NCBI GenBank assembly: GCA_028352435.1
Contig: JAOMMB010000001.1
Coordinates: 62,001-126,000, forward strand
Reading direction: 5' to 3'
DNA: 64,000 nt
DNA from: Candidatus Thioglobus sp.
GTDB lineage: Bacteria > Pseudomonadota > Gammaproteobacteria > PS1 > Pseudothioglobaceae
Positions 32,096 through 43,063 of this stretch are shown here, piece after piece. Below the pieces are notes generated by a model. That model worked only from the letters and a program-made list of their open reading frames with translations. It did no database searches and had not been told where the DNA came from. A program made the position numbers and the translations under genes. How positions within the stretch are numbered: the first letter of the stretch is position 1; every line of letters begins with the position of its first letter.

Positions 32096-32911
32096 TTAGC
32101 TATTTTTTAGTTCAATATCACCAAGATCTGGTATTTTTTGCCCTTTAAAAGAGGTACTAGGTCTAACCCAAGCATGGCCATAAATCACTTCATAGCTAGC
32201 GGGGAGCTTGCCATCTTGTCGGTAAGATTCGTATATCTGGATCATTAGCTGAAACTTATCCTTGCCCATGAGTGATTTTGAGCGCGAGTTAACACTTTGT
32301 GCGCCGATGGCTTTTAAGTCTCTTAGAAGATCAATAACGCTTTGATAGGTGAGTGTTAGATGCTCCATTTCCATCACTGGAGATTGAAAGCCATTTTGTA
32401 AGAGTTGATCGCCAATATCGTGCATGTCAGTGAAGGTATTGACATGGGTTTCGTTGTCCACCACTGACCAGCTCTTTTTTAGCTCTTTAAGGGTATCTGG
32501 GCCAAAGGTAGAGAATAGGATTAATCCATCATTTTTAAGTACTCTATGGATCTCTGAGAATAACTGATTCAGATCAGGACACCACTGCATCATTAAACTG
32601 GATACAACGATATCAACACTATTATCTGCCAAAGGAAGATGACTAGCATTAGCACAAATTTTGTGGCTTGCTGGGTTATGCTTAAGAGAGTTTTGGGCAA
32701 AATCTAGGCAGATAATTTGCGAGTTCACAAAACGCTTTTCAAGCTGCTGAGACAGTAGCCCTGTACCAGAACCTAAATCAAGAATTACATCAGACTTGGT
32801 GGTAATAACATCAAGTTTTTTACTGAGTCGAGTGGCGATTTCTTTTTGCAAGAATGCATGCTCTTCATAATCACTTGAGGCTTTATTAAAAGCTGCTCTT
32901 ACTTGAGACAC
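32096..32911 (-). CDS. bioC: Malonyl-ACP O-methyltransferase BioC
   Basis: BioC methylates malonyl-ACP to start pimelate synthesis for biotin. The 271-residue protein has the SAM-binding motif VILDLGSGTGLLSQQLE and the N-terminal VRAAFNKASSDYEEHAFLQ block typical of BioC. Other bio genes are not in the window. Its start overlaps the end of znuA by 13 bp. Confidence 0.9.
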   Translation of the reverse strand: MSQVRAAFNKASSDYEEHAFLQKEIATRLSKKLDVITTKSDVILDLGSGTGLLSQQLEKRFVNSQIICLDFAQNSLKHNPASHKICANASHLPLADNSVDIVVSSLMMQWCPDLNQLFSEIHRVLKNDGLILFSTFGPDTLKELKKSWSVVDNETHVNTFTDMHDIGDQLLQNGFQSPVMEMEHLTLTYQSVIDLLRDLKAIGAQSVNSRSKSLMGKDKFQLMIQIYESYRQDGKLPASYEVIYGHAWVRPSTSFKGQKIPDLGDIELKNS

Positions 32912-33762
32912 TGAACAGCCTTATGAGTGATATCTTGTATGAGTTTAAAATAATGATCAGCACCCGGTTTAATATCAAAGCCGATAATATCAATATCTGC
33001 TGTTTTAATTTTCAAACCTTCGGTTAAGGTGTTAATACGCTTATGCTGGGTTTCAGTAGTGAAGAGCAAGCAAGTAACTTTCTCATCTTTGATGATTTGT
33101 TTGGCTTTTAGGATTTTAAAAATACTCAGGTTTTCACCATGTTGACTACTTACACTGCCAACACTCTTAAGCTCATAATTTTCAATAAAATGCTCAAAAG
33201 CATTATTATAAGTCATTAGTGGCTGGTTGGTATAGTTTGATAATTGTTGTTGAGTAATATCTTGAAGTTCATCAAGTTTATGTTTAAGTGTGTCCAAATT
33301 ACTAAGATAAATAGCTTTGTTTTTTACATCAATTTTTATAAGCCTTTGGCTTAGTGCTTGAGTAAAGCTGTGCATATCTTCTATATTTAACCAACTATGA
33401 TGATTAACTGAGCCGGCATGTTCGTGCTCATGCTCATGCTCGTGACCTTGCTCGTCTTCACTTTGATCAACCGTTAGTACTTTATCTGCTTGAATATTAC
33501 GAATAGATTTGGCTAAACCTTCTTCAAAATCAGGATGAACAATCACTACTAAATCAGCTTGTTCAAGTAAAGATATTTGTGACGGCCTTAGATGCGCATG
33601 GTGTGCTGATTGATTGCCACTCAGTAGTAATGTTGGTGTGCTAACGCCCTGAGTAAGAGCACTTACAATTGAATGAATGGGTTTAATGCTCACCACAATG
33701 TTTGGGCTTGCAAGGGTATTGGTTGCAAATAGCAGTGTGATAAAAGGTAGGTGAAATTTCAT
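32899..33762 (-). CDS. znuA: Zinc ABC transporter substrate-binding protein ZnuA
   Basis: This 287-residue periplasmic protein has a signal peptide (residues 1-18, cleavage after TLAS) and a His-rich loop (HEHEHEHEH around residues 109-117) typical of ZnuA. The three zinc-ligand His are likely in HHAHLRP, NHHSWLN and SSQHGEN. znuB and znuC are not adjacent and must lie elsewhere if the transporter works. Confidence 0.9.
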   Translation of the reverse strand: MKFHLPFITLLFATNTLASPNIVVSIKPIHSIVSALTQGVSTPTLLLSGNQSAHHAHLRPSQISLLEQADLVVIVHPDFEEGLAKSIRNIQADKVLTVDQSEDEQGHEHEHEHEHAGSVNHHSWLNIEDMHSFTQALSQRLIKIDVKNKAIYLSNLDTLKHKLDELQDITQQQLSNYTNQPLMTYNNAFEHFIENYELKSVGSVSSQHGENLSIFKILKAKQIIKDEKVTCLLFTTETQHKRINTLTEGLKIKTADIDIIGFDIKPGADHYFKLIQDITHKAVQCLK

Positions 33763-33775
33763 GTTGGTGATTATA

Positions 33776-34729
33776 CTATTTTTGGCAAATGAAGACAGCC
33801 CGCTTAGGTGCAGGCAATCCTTCGATGGTTAAATTGTCATCATTTGGATCTAGAAAATCTTTGATAGATTGTGTGTTGTCACCAATCCAGTGTGTGGCTC
33901 GCTGCTCTTCTGGCGTGGTTTTGGTGACATCAACAAGTTTTATATTTTTAAAACCCGCTGTTTGTAGCCAAGTATGTAGCGTGTCAGTGGATGGTAAACA
34001 CCAAACATTTCGCATGCGAGCATAACGATCTTGTGGAATAATTTGATCACCATACTGCTGGTCGATAATTAAAGTTTCTAAAATAAGTTCAGCATTATCT
34101 GTCATGACGTTCATGAGTTGTTTAAGATGCAGCATGTGATCTTTTTGGTGGTACAAAACACCCATAGAAAAAACACTGTCGAATAAAGATCCTTCAGGCA
34201 TTTGCTCTAGTTTTAAAGGCAAAACATAAGCTTGTAGTGGCTGACTTATCAATGTACGAATAGCTTGGAATTGATAATTAAAGAGCAAAAATGGCTCGAT
34301 ACCAACAGCAATTTTAGCACCTTGCATGGCCATTAAATAGGTGAAATAGCCATTGCCAGAGCCAACATCCAAAACAGACTTACCAGCGAGTGGTTTTATA
34401 TGATCCTTGATTCGGTCCCATTTCATATCGCCACGCCATTCACTCTCAAGTGCTAAATTGCCAATTTGATAAGGGCCTTTTCGCCAAGGCATAAGCTGTT
34501 TTAAAGACTGGGTTAGATTTTCAATATCCACTTGAGTGTCAATACAAACATAAGGATGCTTAAACGTAGCTTTACCAGGCTGTATTTGTTGAATATCGGC
34601 AATTGCCCGCTCCCATTTGGGAATATTGCCATTATTTACTGAGAATGCTTGGTTTGATAATTCAACTAATTGATCACAAATAGGTGATAGGATTGTCATA
34701 TTACAATATTTTTCAAAATCGTTAATCAT
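33776..34729 (-). CDS. cmoB: tRNA U34 carboxymethyltransferase CmoB
   Basis: CmoB uses carboxy-SAM to convert 5-hydroxyuridine at tRNA position 34 to cmo5U. The 317-residue protein (E. coli 323) has the SAM motif VLDVGSGNGYFTYLMA and the family blocks WRKGPYQIG, ESEWRGDMKWDR and MGVLYHQKDHM. cmoA is not in the window. The start at 34729 lacks a strong ribosome site; ATG 34699 is an alternative. Confidence 0.93.
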   Translation of the reverse strand: MINDFEKYCNMTILSPICDQLVELSNQAFSVNNGNIPKWERAIADIQQIQPGKATFKHPYVCIDTQVDIENLTQSLKQLMPWRKGPYQIGNLALESEWRGDMKWDRIKDHIKPLAGKSVLDVGSGNGYFTYLMAMQGAKIAVGIEPFLLFNYQFQAIRTLISQPLQAYVLPLKLEQMPEGSLFDSVFSMGVLYHQKDHMLHLKQLMNVMTDNAELILETLIIDQQYGDQIIPQDRYARMRNVWCLPSTDTLHTWLQTAGFKNIKLVDVTKTTPEEQRATHWIGDNTQSIKDFLDPNDDNLTIEGLPAPKRAVFICQK

Positions 34730-34795
34730 AAAAAACCAAGGTGATATAAAATGAAATGGTAAAGATGAATTTTAAATTATTTGGAGATTGAAGAT

Positions 34796-35203
34796 ATGAC
34801 GATTAAAACATTAACTTTTGTAGCAGCAATAACATTAGCGACTAGTATTATTGCCGGTGGCGATGACCGTGATATGGGCCCAGTAGAGTCTTTTGACTCA
34901 ATGCAGCCTGTGACTGGTAAAACTGTTATTACTGAGCAAGCGCCAGATACAATGACATTAAGTAAAGTGATTGGTAAAACGCCATCAGGTGTTGCGGTAA
35001 CACAAAGAGCACACCAAGCTTGTCAAGATAAATTAGGTTTATCAGATTCTAACATTGCTATATTTAAAGCTGCACTAGCTGTTGGTTCTGAATATAACAC
35101 TGGCCCTATTGATGCAATGGGTACGTTGTTCTCTCCTGAGCGTTGGGAAGATTACTATAACTGTATTGGACGTTTTAGCTTTAATGCTGAATCATTTAAA
35201 TAG
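34796..35203 (+). CDS. Secreted hypothetical protein
   Basis: I do not recognise this 135-residue protein. It has a signal peptide (about residues 1-20, MTIKTLTFVAAITLATSIIA) and a short mature part with two Cys, one in QACQDKLGL and one in YYNCIGRFSF, which may pair. GGAG lies 9 nt before ATG 34796; an in-frame TTG at 34781 is less likely. It stands alone between cmoB and a strong bidirectional terminator. Confidence 0.7.
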   Translation: MTIKTLTFVAAITLATSIIAGGDDRDMGPVESFDSMQPVTGKTVITEQAPDTMTLSKVIGKTPSGVAVTQRAHQACQDKLGLSDSNIAIFKAALAVGSEYNTGPIDAMGTLFSPERWEDYYNCIGRFSFNAESFK

Positions 35204-35220
35204 ACTATAGCAAGAACAAA

Positions 35221-35247
35221 AAAAAGCCTGCAATTGCAGGCTTTTTT
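35221..35247. terminator. Bidirectional intrinsic terminator
   Basis: A perfect palindromic hairpin (AAAAAGCCTGCAATTGCAGG and the T-run) separates the convergent secreted protein gene and frr, and can stop transcription from both sides. Confidence 0.93.
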
Positions 35248-35264
35248 TACGTCTAGAGAAAAGT

Positions 35265-35822
35265 TTAAATCTCTAGTAGTGAGTTTTCTTTATCAGCTAA
35301 TTTTGACTCTACCTCTTTCACGCTGATATCTGTTATTTTTTGAACATTGTCTTCTGCTTTTCTAGCCTCATCCTCTGAAACTTCCTTGTCTTTTAAAAGA
35401 TCTTTAAAATCAGAGTTAGCATCTCGACGAATATTGCGAATGGCAATTTTGGCATTTTCAGCTTCATCTCGCACAACTTTAACTAAATCACGTCTGCGCT
35501 CTTCAGTTAGGGGAGGAAGAGGGATGCGAATTACTTGGCCCATGGTTTGAGGATTAAGTCCTAAGTCTGAAGTCATGATGGCTTTTTCTACTGCCGCTGA
35601 CATATCTTTTTCCCAAACAGAAACCTTAAGTGTGCGTGAATCTTCAGCAACAATGTTACCCACTTGAGATAAAGGCACCATTGATCCGTAATACTCTACT
35701 TGAACCTGCTCAAGCAGTGAAGGGTGTGCACGACCTGCTCTAATTTTTCCAAAGTTAGTTTCAAGTGAAGCGATGCTTTTAGTCATACGATCTTGAGCAT
35801 CTTGTTGAATTTCATTTAACAT
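35265..35822 (-). CDS. frr: Ribosome recycling factor
   Basis: Frr splits post-termination ribosomes with EF-G. The 185-residue length is exact for the family, with [33 protein letters not shown] and the [13 protein letters not shown] block. It begins two bases after pyrH on the same strand, the usual pyrH-frr order. Confidence 0.97.
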   Translation of the reverse strand: MLNEIQQDAQDRMTKSIASLETNFGKIRAGRAHPSLLEQVQVEYYGSMVPLSQVGNIVAEDSRTLKVSVWEKDMSAAVEKAIMTSDLGLNPQTMGQVIRIPLPPLTEERRRDLVKVVRDEAENAKIAIRNIRRDANSDFKDLLKDKEVSEDEARKAEDNVQKITDISVKEVESKLADKENSLLEI

Positions 35823-35824
35823 AA

Positions 35825-36538
35825 TTAGTTCCTTACAATGGTTCCTAAGGATTCACCCTTAAGAATATTAGACAATGTGTTTGCATCTTCAAGCATGCTA
35901 AAGACACAAATTTCAATATGATGTTCACGACACATGGCAAAGGCTGAGGTATCCATAATCTGTAGATTTTTTGAAATAGCTTCATCAAAACTTAGTGTGT
36001 CGTAGCGAGTTGCACTAGCGTCTTTCATTGGATCAGCTGTATAAACACCATCTACTTTAGTGGCTTTAAATACTGCATCTGCACCAATTTCAATAGCTCT
36101 AAGTGTAGCGCCAGTATCCGTAGTAAAACAAGGTGCGCCTGTACCTGCTGAAAAAATAACCACTTTGCCTTCGCTCAGTGCTTGCTTAGCTTTGTTATGA
36201 TCCATTGGCTCACAAACACCACCACCAATTGGAAAGCCAGACATAACTAAGACATCAACATCATTTTTACGGCAAGAATCTGAAATAGCTAATGCATTTA
36301 TGACAGTGGCCAACATGCCCATATGATCACCAGTGACACGGTTCATGCCAGCTTGGGCTAGTGCTGCACCGCGAAAAATATTACCACCACCAACAACAAT
36401 ACCAATTTCCACACCTTGTTTCTGCACAGATTTAATAATGCCAACAACTTTATCCAAAGTGTCTGGATCAACAGTATTTTCAGGGCTGGCAAGTGCTTCA
36501 CCGCTAAGTTTTAATAAGATGCGTTTGTATTTGTTCAT
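35825..36538 (-). CDS. pyrH: UMP kinase
   Basis: PyrH phosphorylates UMP to UDP. The 237-residue amino-acid-kinase-fold protein has [24 protein letters not shown], and the [15 protein letters not shown] block. tsf and rpsB, often upstream, are not here; the neighbour upstream is the divergent uvrA. Confidence 0.97.
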   Translation of the reverse strand: MNKYKRILLKLSGEALASPENTVDPDTLDKVVGIIKSVQKQGVEIGIVVGGGNIFRGAALAQAGMNRVTGDHMGMLATVINALAISDSCRKNDVDVLVMSGFPIGGGVCEPMDHNKAKQALSEGKVVIFSAGTGAPCFTTDTGATLRAIEIGADAVFKATKVDGVYTADPMKDASATRYDTLSFDEAISKNLQIMDTSAFAMCREHHIEICVFSMLEDANTLSNILKGESLGTIVRN

Positions 36539-36601
36539 GCTTAGTTTAGGTATTAGTAATAGTCATATAAAGAATAGAGTGATTTTACCTAGCTTGCTCG
36601 T

Positions 36602-36607
36602 TATAAT
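36602..36607 (+). promoter_or_regulatory. Putative -10 element for uvrA
   Basis: TATAAT about 33 nt before the uvrA ATG in the divergent pyrH-uvrA gap. No LexA-type operator (CTG-N10-CAG) is obvious in this gap. Confidence 0.4.
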
Positions 36608-36640
36608 GAACCCTTTGTCCGACATAATTTAACCTTGCAT

Positions 36641-39466
36641 ATGGATCAGATTAGCATACGTGGCGCTCGCGTTCACAATTTAAAGAATATTGATATCAAC
36701 ATACCGAGAAATAAGCTTGTGGTAATCACAGGTTTGTCTGGTTCGGGTAAGTCATCTTTGGCTTTTGATACTATTTATGCAGAAGGGCAAAGGCGCTATG
36801 TTGAGTCTTTATCAGCTTATGCAAGACAGTTTTTATCTCTGATGGAAAAGCCAGATGTTGACCATATTGAGGGACTATCTCCAGCAATTTCTATTGAGCA
36901 AAAAGCCACATCGCACAACCCGCGCTCAACTGTTGGTACGATCACTGAAATTTATGATTATTTAAGATTATTATTTGCTCGCGCTGGTATTCCAAAGTGT
37001 CCAGAGCATGAGATTGATCTTCAATCACAAACTATCTCCCAAATGGTTGATAGTATTATCGCTTTACCTGAGGGTGAAAAGATTATGCTGTTAGCACCCA
37101 TCGTACAAAATCGTAAGGGTAGTCATAAAAAATTACTAGAAGAATTATCACATCAAGGATTCTTACGCGCCAGAGTTGATGGTGAAGTGATGTATATGGA
37201 TGAAATGGAAGAGCTGAACGGCAAAACCAACCATACAATTGAAATTGTTATTGATCGCCTTAAAGTTCGTGAAGACATTGCTTCACGCCTATCTGAATCA
37301 TTAGAAACAGCACTTAATTTAAGCAGTGGTTTGGTTAAAGTATTACCAATGGATGATGAGCCAACTTGGGATGAGATGGTATTTTCTGCCAAATTTTCTT
37401 GTATTGAATGTGGCTACTCACTTACTGAATTAGAACCAAGGCTTTTTTCTTTTAACAATCCAGTAGGCGCTTGCCCAACTTGTGATGGTTTGGGTGTTAA
37501 AGATAAGTTTGATGCACACAAAGTGGTTGCAAATCCAGGGCTTAGTTTGGCCGATGGTGCAATTTATGGTTGGGGTCGCTCAAATGCTTATTTTTATCAA
37601 ATCTTAATGTTGGTGGGCCAGTTTTACGGATTTGACATTGAAACTACTTATGAAGACTTAAGCGATGAGCATAAAAAAATTGTGCTTTACGGTAGTGGTG
37701 AAGATGAGATTGATTTTTCTAAAATAAAAGGGCGTAAAGGCTGGTCGAATAAAGCCAAACCTTTTGAAGGCGTTATTCCGCGCATGATGCGTCGTTATGA
37801 AGAGAGTGAAATTCGCTCAGTTCGTGAAGAGTTGTCTCGCTATGTGATCAGCCAAGATTGCATGGAATGTAATGGCGACCGACTGAACGAAGCAGCTAGA
37901 AATGTCTTTATTGGCGGAAAAAATTTGTCTTATATCACCAAGCTTTCCATTGCTAATATCTATGAATTTTTAAATTCACTTGAGCTAGAAGGTTCTAGGG
38001 CTAAAATTGCTGACACGGTTTTAAAAGAAATCATCCAGCGATTGGAGTTTTTGATAAATGTTGGACTTGATTATCTAAGCCTTGATCGCAGAGCAAACTC
38101 TTTATCGGGTGGTGAGGCTCAACGAATTCGTCTGGCTAGCCAAATTGGTGCAGGACTTATGGGTGTTTTGTATGTTTTAGACGAGCCTTCGATTGGTCTT
38201 CATCAGCGAGACAACCAAAAACTTTTAAATACATTGACGTATCTTCGAGATATTGGTAATACAGTGATTGTGGTTGAGCACGATGAAGATGCAATTATGC
38301 AAGCAGATTACGTGATTGATATTGGCCCTGGGGCTGGTATGCATGGCGGTGAAATTATTGCAGCTGGCACACCTCAAGAAGTGGCAGATAATCCAAAATC
38401 TTTAACGGGTGATTATCTTAGTGGCAGACAAAGTATTGAAGTGCCAAATGTGCGAAAAACCTCAGATCGTTGGCTTGAAATTAAAGGCGCCAATGGTAAC
38501 AACTTAAATCGGGTTGATTTGGCTATTCCTGTTGGTGTTTTGACTTGTGTCACCGGTGTATCTGGATCGGGTAAATCAACACTGATAAATGATACTTTAT
38601 ACGCTTTAGCAGCGCGTGATTTAAACCGCGCACAAACAACACCTGCAGAGTTTGATAGCATTTCAGGACTAGAGCATTTTGATAAAATCGTCAACATTGA
38701 TCAAAGCCCAATTGGAAGAACACCGCGCTCTAATCCAGCGACTTATACAGGTATATTTTCTTTAGTTCGTGATCTTTTCTCTCAAACGCTAGAAGCTAGA
38801 AGTCGTGGCTATAAGGCAGGACGCTTTAGTTTTAATGTCAAAGGCGGGCGTTGTGAAGCTTGTAAGGGAGATGGACTGATTAAAGTGGAAATGCACTTTT
38901 TGCCTGATATTTATGTGCCTTGTGACGTTTGTCATGGCGATAGATACAACCGTGAAACTTTAGAGATTATGTACAAGGGTAAAACCATTTCACAGGTGCT
39001 AGACATGACGGTTGAAACGGCTGTAGAGTTTTTTGAACCGATGCCAAAAATTAAACAAAAATTACAAACCTTGATGGATGTTGGCTTGTCATATATTACC
39101 TTGGGTCAAAATGCAACCACCTTATCAGGTGGAGAGGCTCAACGTATTAAGCTAGCAAAAGAGTTATCAAAACTTGATACGGGTCAGACACTTTATATTT
39201 TGGACGAACCTACAACTGGCTTACATTTTCATGATATTAAACAATTATTATCAGTGATTAATCGACTGCGTGAAAGAGAAAATACCATTGTCATTATCGA
39301 GCACAATTTAGATGTTATCAAAACAGCTGATTGGATTGTAGATTTAGGCCCTGAGGGGGGAGACAAAGGTGGGTGTATTGTGGCAACAGGTACTCCAGAA
39401 ACTGTGAGCAAAGTTAAAGGATCATATACAGGCCAGTACTTACAAAGTTATTTACAAAGCACCTAG
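36641..39466 (+). CDS. uvrA: Excinuclease ABC subunit A
   Basis: UvrA is the damage-recognition ATPase of nucleotide excision repair. The 941-residue protein has two ABC ATPase halves (Walker [11 protein letters not shown] near residue 31 and [10 protein letters not shown] near 637), two LSGGEAQRI signatures, and zinc-binding Cys pairs (CIECGYS with [14 protein letters not shown] with CDVCHGD). ATG 36641 is preferred to the in-frame TTG six bases earlier. The 3' end overlaps the convergent DUF3108 gene by 15 bp. Confidence 0.98.
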   Translation: MDQISIRGARVHNLKNIDINIPRNKLVVITGLSGSGKSSLAFDTIYAEGQRRYVESLSAYARQFLSLMEKPDVDHIEGLSPAISIEQKATSHNPRSTVGTITEIYDYLRLLFARAGIPKCPEHEIDLQSQTISQMVDSIIALPEGEKIMLLAPIVQNRKGSHKKLLEELSHQGFLRARVDGEVMYMDEMEELNGKTNHTIEIVIDRLKVREDIASRLSESLETALNLSSGLVKVLPMDDEPTWDEMVFSAKFSCIECGYSLTELEPRLFSFNNPVGACPTCDGLGVKDKFDAHKVVANPGLSLADGAIYGWGRSNAYFYQILMLVGQFYGFDIETTYEDLSDEHKKIVLYGSGEDEIDFSKIKGRKGWSNKAKPFEGVIPRMMRRYEESEIRSVREELSRYVISQDCMECNGDRLNEAARNVFIGGKNLSYITKLSIANIYEFLNSLELEGSRAKIADTVLKEIIQRLEFLINVGLDYLSLDRRANSLSGGEAQRIRLASQIGAGLMGVLYVLDEPSIGLHQRDNQKLLNTLTYLRDIGNTVIVVEHDEDAIMQADYVIDIGPGAGMHGGEIIAAGTPQEVADNPKSLTGDYLSGRQSIEVPNVRKTSDRWLEIKGANGNNLNRVDLAIPVGVLTCVTGVSGSGKSTLINDTLYALAARDLNRAQTTPAEFDSISGLEHFDKIVNIDQSPIGRTPRSNPATYTGIFSLVRDLFSQTLEARSRGYKAGRFSFNVKGGRCEACKGDGLIKVEMHFLPDIYVPCDVCHGDRYNRETLEIMYKGKTISQVLDMTVETAVEFFEPMPKIKQKLQTLMDVGLSYITLGQNATTLSGGEAQRIKLAKELSKLDTGQTLYILDEPTTGLHFHDIKQLLSVINRLRERENTIVIIEHNLDVIKTADWIVDLGPEGGDKGGCIVATGTPETVSKVKGSYTGQYLQSYLQST

Positions 39467-40168
39467 TTGATAATTAGTAATTTGATAATGGTAATCTCTG
39501 CCATTTTTAACTTGTTTAATTGAGATAGGTAAGTACTGATACTCTGGAAAAAAATACGCTTCTAATTTGTCGCCATCATCAATTTTCTCAATTTTAATAG
39601 CTTTAACTGTTTTTTGATTTAAACTAATTGACTGGTTGCCAGTTTTTTTATAATGATGCTGTTTGACAGACTGCCCATTAGCTACCTGGTAAAAAAATTC
39701 GGTTTTATCTGGGGCTTTCTCTAAGTCATGAGCCAGTGCTAAAAATAAACTGAGTGGATCTACAACGCTACCAGGCTTGGTATCCCAAGTTAGGATAGTA
39801 GGCTGAGTTTTGGTTAGGTTTGAGATAACCTTAAAATGTTTAGAATTAATATCAATCGAGTAATTTTCTTTAACTTGCGCATCTTCTAATTCCATAATTT
39901 GATAACTAATATCATCAACACCTAGCTCATCGATTGTAAAAGAGGAGCTAGCAGCAGCAGAATATTTTTTAACAAGTGCGGCAATACCTGTGGTTTTAGC
40001 GTTAGCCATGTAGAAAAAATTATCTTCTAATTTATGCAATGTACGAGTCTCTTCTGCAATTTTTAAGCCATTAATAGATAACTGATATTTGGCAAAATGA
40101 GGTTCAAGCGCCTGAGTGCTCGCGCAAAATAGCCCTGCTATAACGATTATTGAAGTTTTTATAGACAT
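39452..40168 (-). CDS. DUF3108 secreted protein
   Basis: This 238-residue protein has a signal peptide (about residues 1-20) and belongs to the DUF3108 family of predicted envelope proteins, by the [17 protein letters not shown] start and the [16 protein letters not shown] end. The function is unknown. It overlaps purN by 10 bp, the common purM-purN-DUF3108 order in gammaproteobacteria. Confidence 0.85.
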   Translation of the reverse strand: MSIKTSIIVIAGLFCASTQALEPHFAKYQLSINGLKIAEETRTLHKLEDNFFYMANAKTTGIAALVKKYSAAASSSFTIDELGVDDISYQIMELEDAQVKENYSIDINSKHFKVISNLTKTQPTILTWDTKPGSVVDPLSLFLALAHDLEKAPDKTEFFYQVANGQSVKQHHYKKTGNQSISLNQKTVKAIKIEKIDDGDKLEAYFFPEYQYLPISIKQVKNGRDYHYQITNYQLGAL

Positions 40169-40764
40169 TGACCATCTAGTATAGCACGATTATCTTTAAG
40201 TGATAATCGCCCCTGGGTAAAGCAATGTATAACTTTAGGGAAGAGTTTATGCTCCTCTATTAAAACTCGTTTTGCGAGTGAATCAGCGGTGTCATTTTTA
40301 AGCACTTGAACATGAGATTGAGCAATAATAGGCCCACCATCTAGTTCATCAGTAACAAAATGAATGCTGACACCATGTTCACTCTCACCAGCATCAAGTG
40401 CTCTTTGGTGCGTATTAAGGCCTGTAAATTTAGGCAATAAAGACGGATGGATATTCAGCATTTTTCCTAAATATTTTTGCGTAAATTCTGCAGTGAGAAT
40501 ACGCATAAAACCTGCCAAAATAATAATACCAGGATTATATTGATCAATAATTTGGCTTAGCTGATGATCAAATGCTTCTCGAGTGGAGAATTGTGTGTGA
40601 TTGAGCGTATGGTTGGGGATGTTTGCATCTTGGGCGCGTTTAAGCCCATAAGCTTCTTCTTTGTTGCTAATAACTGCTTGAATATCTAGATCAATTTCTT
40701 CAGCATTATCAATGATAGACTGTAGGTTTGAGCCGCTTCCAGAAATTAGGATAACACCTTTCAT
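40159..40764 (-). CDS. purN: Phosphoribosylglycinamide formyltransferase 1
   Basis: PurN formylates GAR with 10-formyl-tetrahydrofolate in purine synthesis. The 201-residue protein shows the ILISGSGSNLQSIID phosphate site, the catalytic NIHPSLLPKFTGLNTH segment with Asn and His, and VTDELDGGPIIAQ with the catalytic Asp. It directly abuts purM. Confidence 0.97.
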   Translation of the reverse strand: MKGVILISGSGSNLQSIIDNAEEIDLDIQAVISNKEEAYGLKRAQDANIPNHTLNHTQFSTREAFDHQLSQIIDQYNPGIIILAGFMRILTAEFTQKYLGKMLNIHPSLLPKFTGLNTHQRALDAGESEHGVSIHFVTDELDGGPIIAQSHVQVLKNDTADSLAKRVLIEEHKLFPKVIHCFTQGRLSLKDNRAILDGQCL

Positions 40765-41766
40765 TTAGATAATAACTTGATTACCTTCATTGGCAACTAT
40801 TTCACCAATTAGCCAGGCTTTCTCACCTTGCTCATTCATATGCTGAATGACTGCTTCACTTTGATCAGCAGGCACAACAAGAACCATACCGGCGCCACAA
40901 TTAAATACGCGATACATTTCCATGATGTCAATATTACCATTGTCTTGTAAAAATTGGAATATTTCAGGCATCACCCAAGATTTACTGTCTAGCTTTGCAG
41001 CTAAGTGATCCGGCAATACTCTAGGAATGTTTTCTATTAGTCCGCCACCAGTGATGTGTGAGATTGCATGGACTGAGTTCTTCTCAATCAGAGATAAAAC
41101 TGATTTAACATAAATTTTAGTAGGCTCGATAAGGGCCTGTAATTGGGCATCTGTGGGTTTGGACTGTTCTAAGACTTTACGAATAAGAGAGTAACCATTG
41201 GAATGAGGGCCTGATGAGGCTAAGGCAACAATGTGATCACCATTAGATACTTTTGAGCCATCGATAACTTTGTCTTTCTCTGCAATACCAACACAAAAGC
41301 CAGCTAGGTCATACTCTTCACCTTGATACATACCTGGCATTTCAGCAGTTTCACCACCAATTAAAGCGCAGCCAGAAATTTTACAACCTTCACCAATACC
41401 GTGAATAACTGATGTAGTCAATTCAATGTTTAGCTTACCAGTCGCATAATAATCGAGAAAAAATAACGGCTCAGCGCCTTGCACAATTAAGTCATTAACA
41501 CACATGGCTACCAAATCAATACCAATGGTGTCATGCTTATTAAGCATTTCGGCTACCTTAAGTTTTGTACCAACACCATCTGTTCCAGAAATTAAGACTG
41601 GATTTTTGTATTTATGCATTGGCAACTCAAACATAGCGCCAAAGCCACCAAGACCCGCTAATACACCTTCACGCATGGTGGATTTTGCAATTGGTTTAAT
41701 TTTTTCGATTAAGTCATTACCTTTGGTAATATCGACACCCGAGTCTTGGTAAGTTAATGATGACAT
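40765..41766 (-). CDS. purM: Phosphoribosylformylglycinamidine cyclo-ligase
   Basis: PurM makes AIR from FGAM. The 333-residue protein has the [13 protein letters not shown] start, GTDGVGTKL, the [19 protein letters not shown] block and [16 protein letters not shown]. It is divergent from pgsA. Confidence 0.97.
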   Translation of the reverse strand: MSSLTYQDSGVDITKGNDLIEKIKPIAKSTMREGVLAGLGGFGAMFELPMHKYKNPVLISGTDGVGTKLKVAEMLNKHDTIGIDLVAMCVNDLIVQGAEPLFFLDYYATGKLNIELTTSVIHGIGEGCKISGCALIGGETAEMPGMYQGEEYDLAGFCVGIAEKDKVIDGSKVSNGDHIVALASSGPHSNGYSLIRKVLEQSKPTDAQLQALIEPTKIYVKSVLSLIEKNSVHAISHITGGGLIENIPRVLPDHLAAKLDSKSWVMPEIFQFLQDNGNIDIMEMYRVFNCGAGMVLVVPADQSEAVIQHMNEQGEKAWLIGEIVANEGNQVII

Positions 41767-41820
41767 ATGGTTTTTTCCGTATAATTAATTTTTTTAGATC
41801 TCAATTGAACTCGTCGAAAA

Positions 41821-42378
41821 ATGAATTTTTCTAGTGTGCCAAATGCACTTTCAATTTTACGCATTATTTTAACAGTACCTGTTGTAATGACTTTGTTAAA
41901 TGATCAATATTTTTTAGCAATGGTGTTGTTTTTTATTGCTGGTATTACAGATGGACTAGATGGCTGGATTGCTAAACGCTACTCATTTGAATCTCGCTTA
42001 GGCTCTATTCTTGACCCAGTTGCAGATAAACTACTATTAGTGAGTAGCTTTATCACGCTATATATTATTGGCTTGCTACCGATGTGGCTATTGGTGTTAG
42101 TATTTTTGCGTGATGTCATGATTGTATCTGGCACGGTAGGATGTTTTATTGGTTCTGGCAACGCTAAGGACGAGCTACTTACTCCTTCAAAGTTATCTAA
42201 AATTAATACCGCATTGCAAATTGCTTTAGTCTTGTTTTTGGTTGTTATGCAGCTATATCCATTGCTGGTAGAATGGAGTATGATATTTTTTATCATTGTT
42301 GCCACTTCTACAGTCTTAAGTGGTGCGGATTATATTTGGATTTGGATTGAAAAAGTTATCTCCCAAGAAAAAAAATAA
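41821..42378 (+). CDS. pgsA: CDP-diacylglycerol-glycerol-3-phosphate 3-phosphatidyltransferase
   Basis: This membrane enzyme makes phosphatidylglycerol phosphate. The CDP-alcohol phosphotransferase motif spans DGLDGWIAKRYSFESRLGSI and DPVADKLL, with the four Asp present; the usual AR is AK here. The 185-residue length and membrane helices fit. A TATAAT at 41780-41785 may be its promoter. hda follows within 8 bp. Confidence 0.95.
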   Translation: MNFSSVPNALSILRIILTVPVVMTLLNDQYFLAMVLFFIAGITDGLDGWIAKRYSFESRLGSILDPVADKLLLVSSFITLYIIGLLPMWLLVLVFLRDVMIVSGTVGCFIGSGNAKDELLTPSKLSKINTALQIALVLFLVVMQLYPLLVEWSMIFFIIVATSTVLSGADYIWIWIEKVISQEKK

Positions 42379-42385
42379 GACGGAT

Positions 42386-43063
42386 ATGATGAAACAACTT
42401 GGATTGCCTATTTCTCTAAATACAAAGATGCTGTTAGGTAATTTTTCTGCTGAAAAAAATCAAGCATTACTTGCTTTTATTGACAATTTATTTCCTCAAG
42501 AGCATTCATCAGTTTTATTTGTCTCAGGGTATAAATCTACCGGCAAGACACATCTCTTGCAAGGCTGTATTTTTAAAGCATTAGAGCAGGATTTAAAAGC
42601 AGTTTATGTAGATATCAGACAAGTATTACCCACTCATTTTTTAAATACATTGTCTGATTATGATTGGGTCTGTATTGACAATATTGATCAATTAAGTGAG
42701 ATCCAGCAACAAGAATTGTTTGATCTTTATAATCAAATTAAGCAAACTAAAACCAAGTTAGTAGTTTCAGCTTCAAAGCCCCCTGGTGAATTAACTGTAT
42801 TAAAGGATCTTAAAACTCGATTATCTTTAGCGGTTGTTTACCGTTTGGAGCAGCTTGATGATCAAGAAAAGATTGATTTAATTCAGCGCAAGATGCAAGA
42901 TAAAAACCTTGATATCGATGATAAAGTTTATGCGTATCTATTTAAAGTCTTTTCTAGAGATTTAAGCGAAGTGTTGTCTGTGATTGATAAGTTAGATCAG
43001 GAATCTTTAAGGCAAAAAAGTCCAATTTCAATTCCTTTTGTGAAGAAAGTTTTAAAAATTTAG
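42386..43063 (+). CDS. hda: DnaA regulatory inactivator Hda
   Basis: Hda is a short DnaA homologue that, with the sliding clamp, stimulates DnaA-ATP hydrolysis. The protein of about 225 residues keeps Walker A (GYKSTGKTHLLQ), Walker B (WVCIDNID) and the arginine-rich KTRLSLAVVYRLEQLDD segment. The N-terminal QLGLPISL resembles the clamp-binding start of Hda. The correct start is ATG 42386 or 42389; an upstream frame runs into pgsA. Its 3' end overlaps the convergent unknown gene by 4 bp. Confidence 0.92.
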   Translation: MMKQLGLPISLNTKMLLGNFSAEKNQALLAFIDNLFPQEHSSVLFVSGYKSTGKTHLLQGCIFKALEQDLKAVYVDIRQVLPTHFLNTLSDYDWVCIDNIDQLSEIQQQELFDLYNQIKQTKTKLVVSASKPPGELTVLKDLKTRLSLAVVYRLEQLDDQEKIDLIQRKMQDKNLDIDDKVYAYLFKVFSRDLSEVLSVIDKLDQESLRQKSPISIPFVKKVLKI

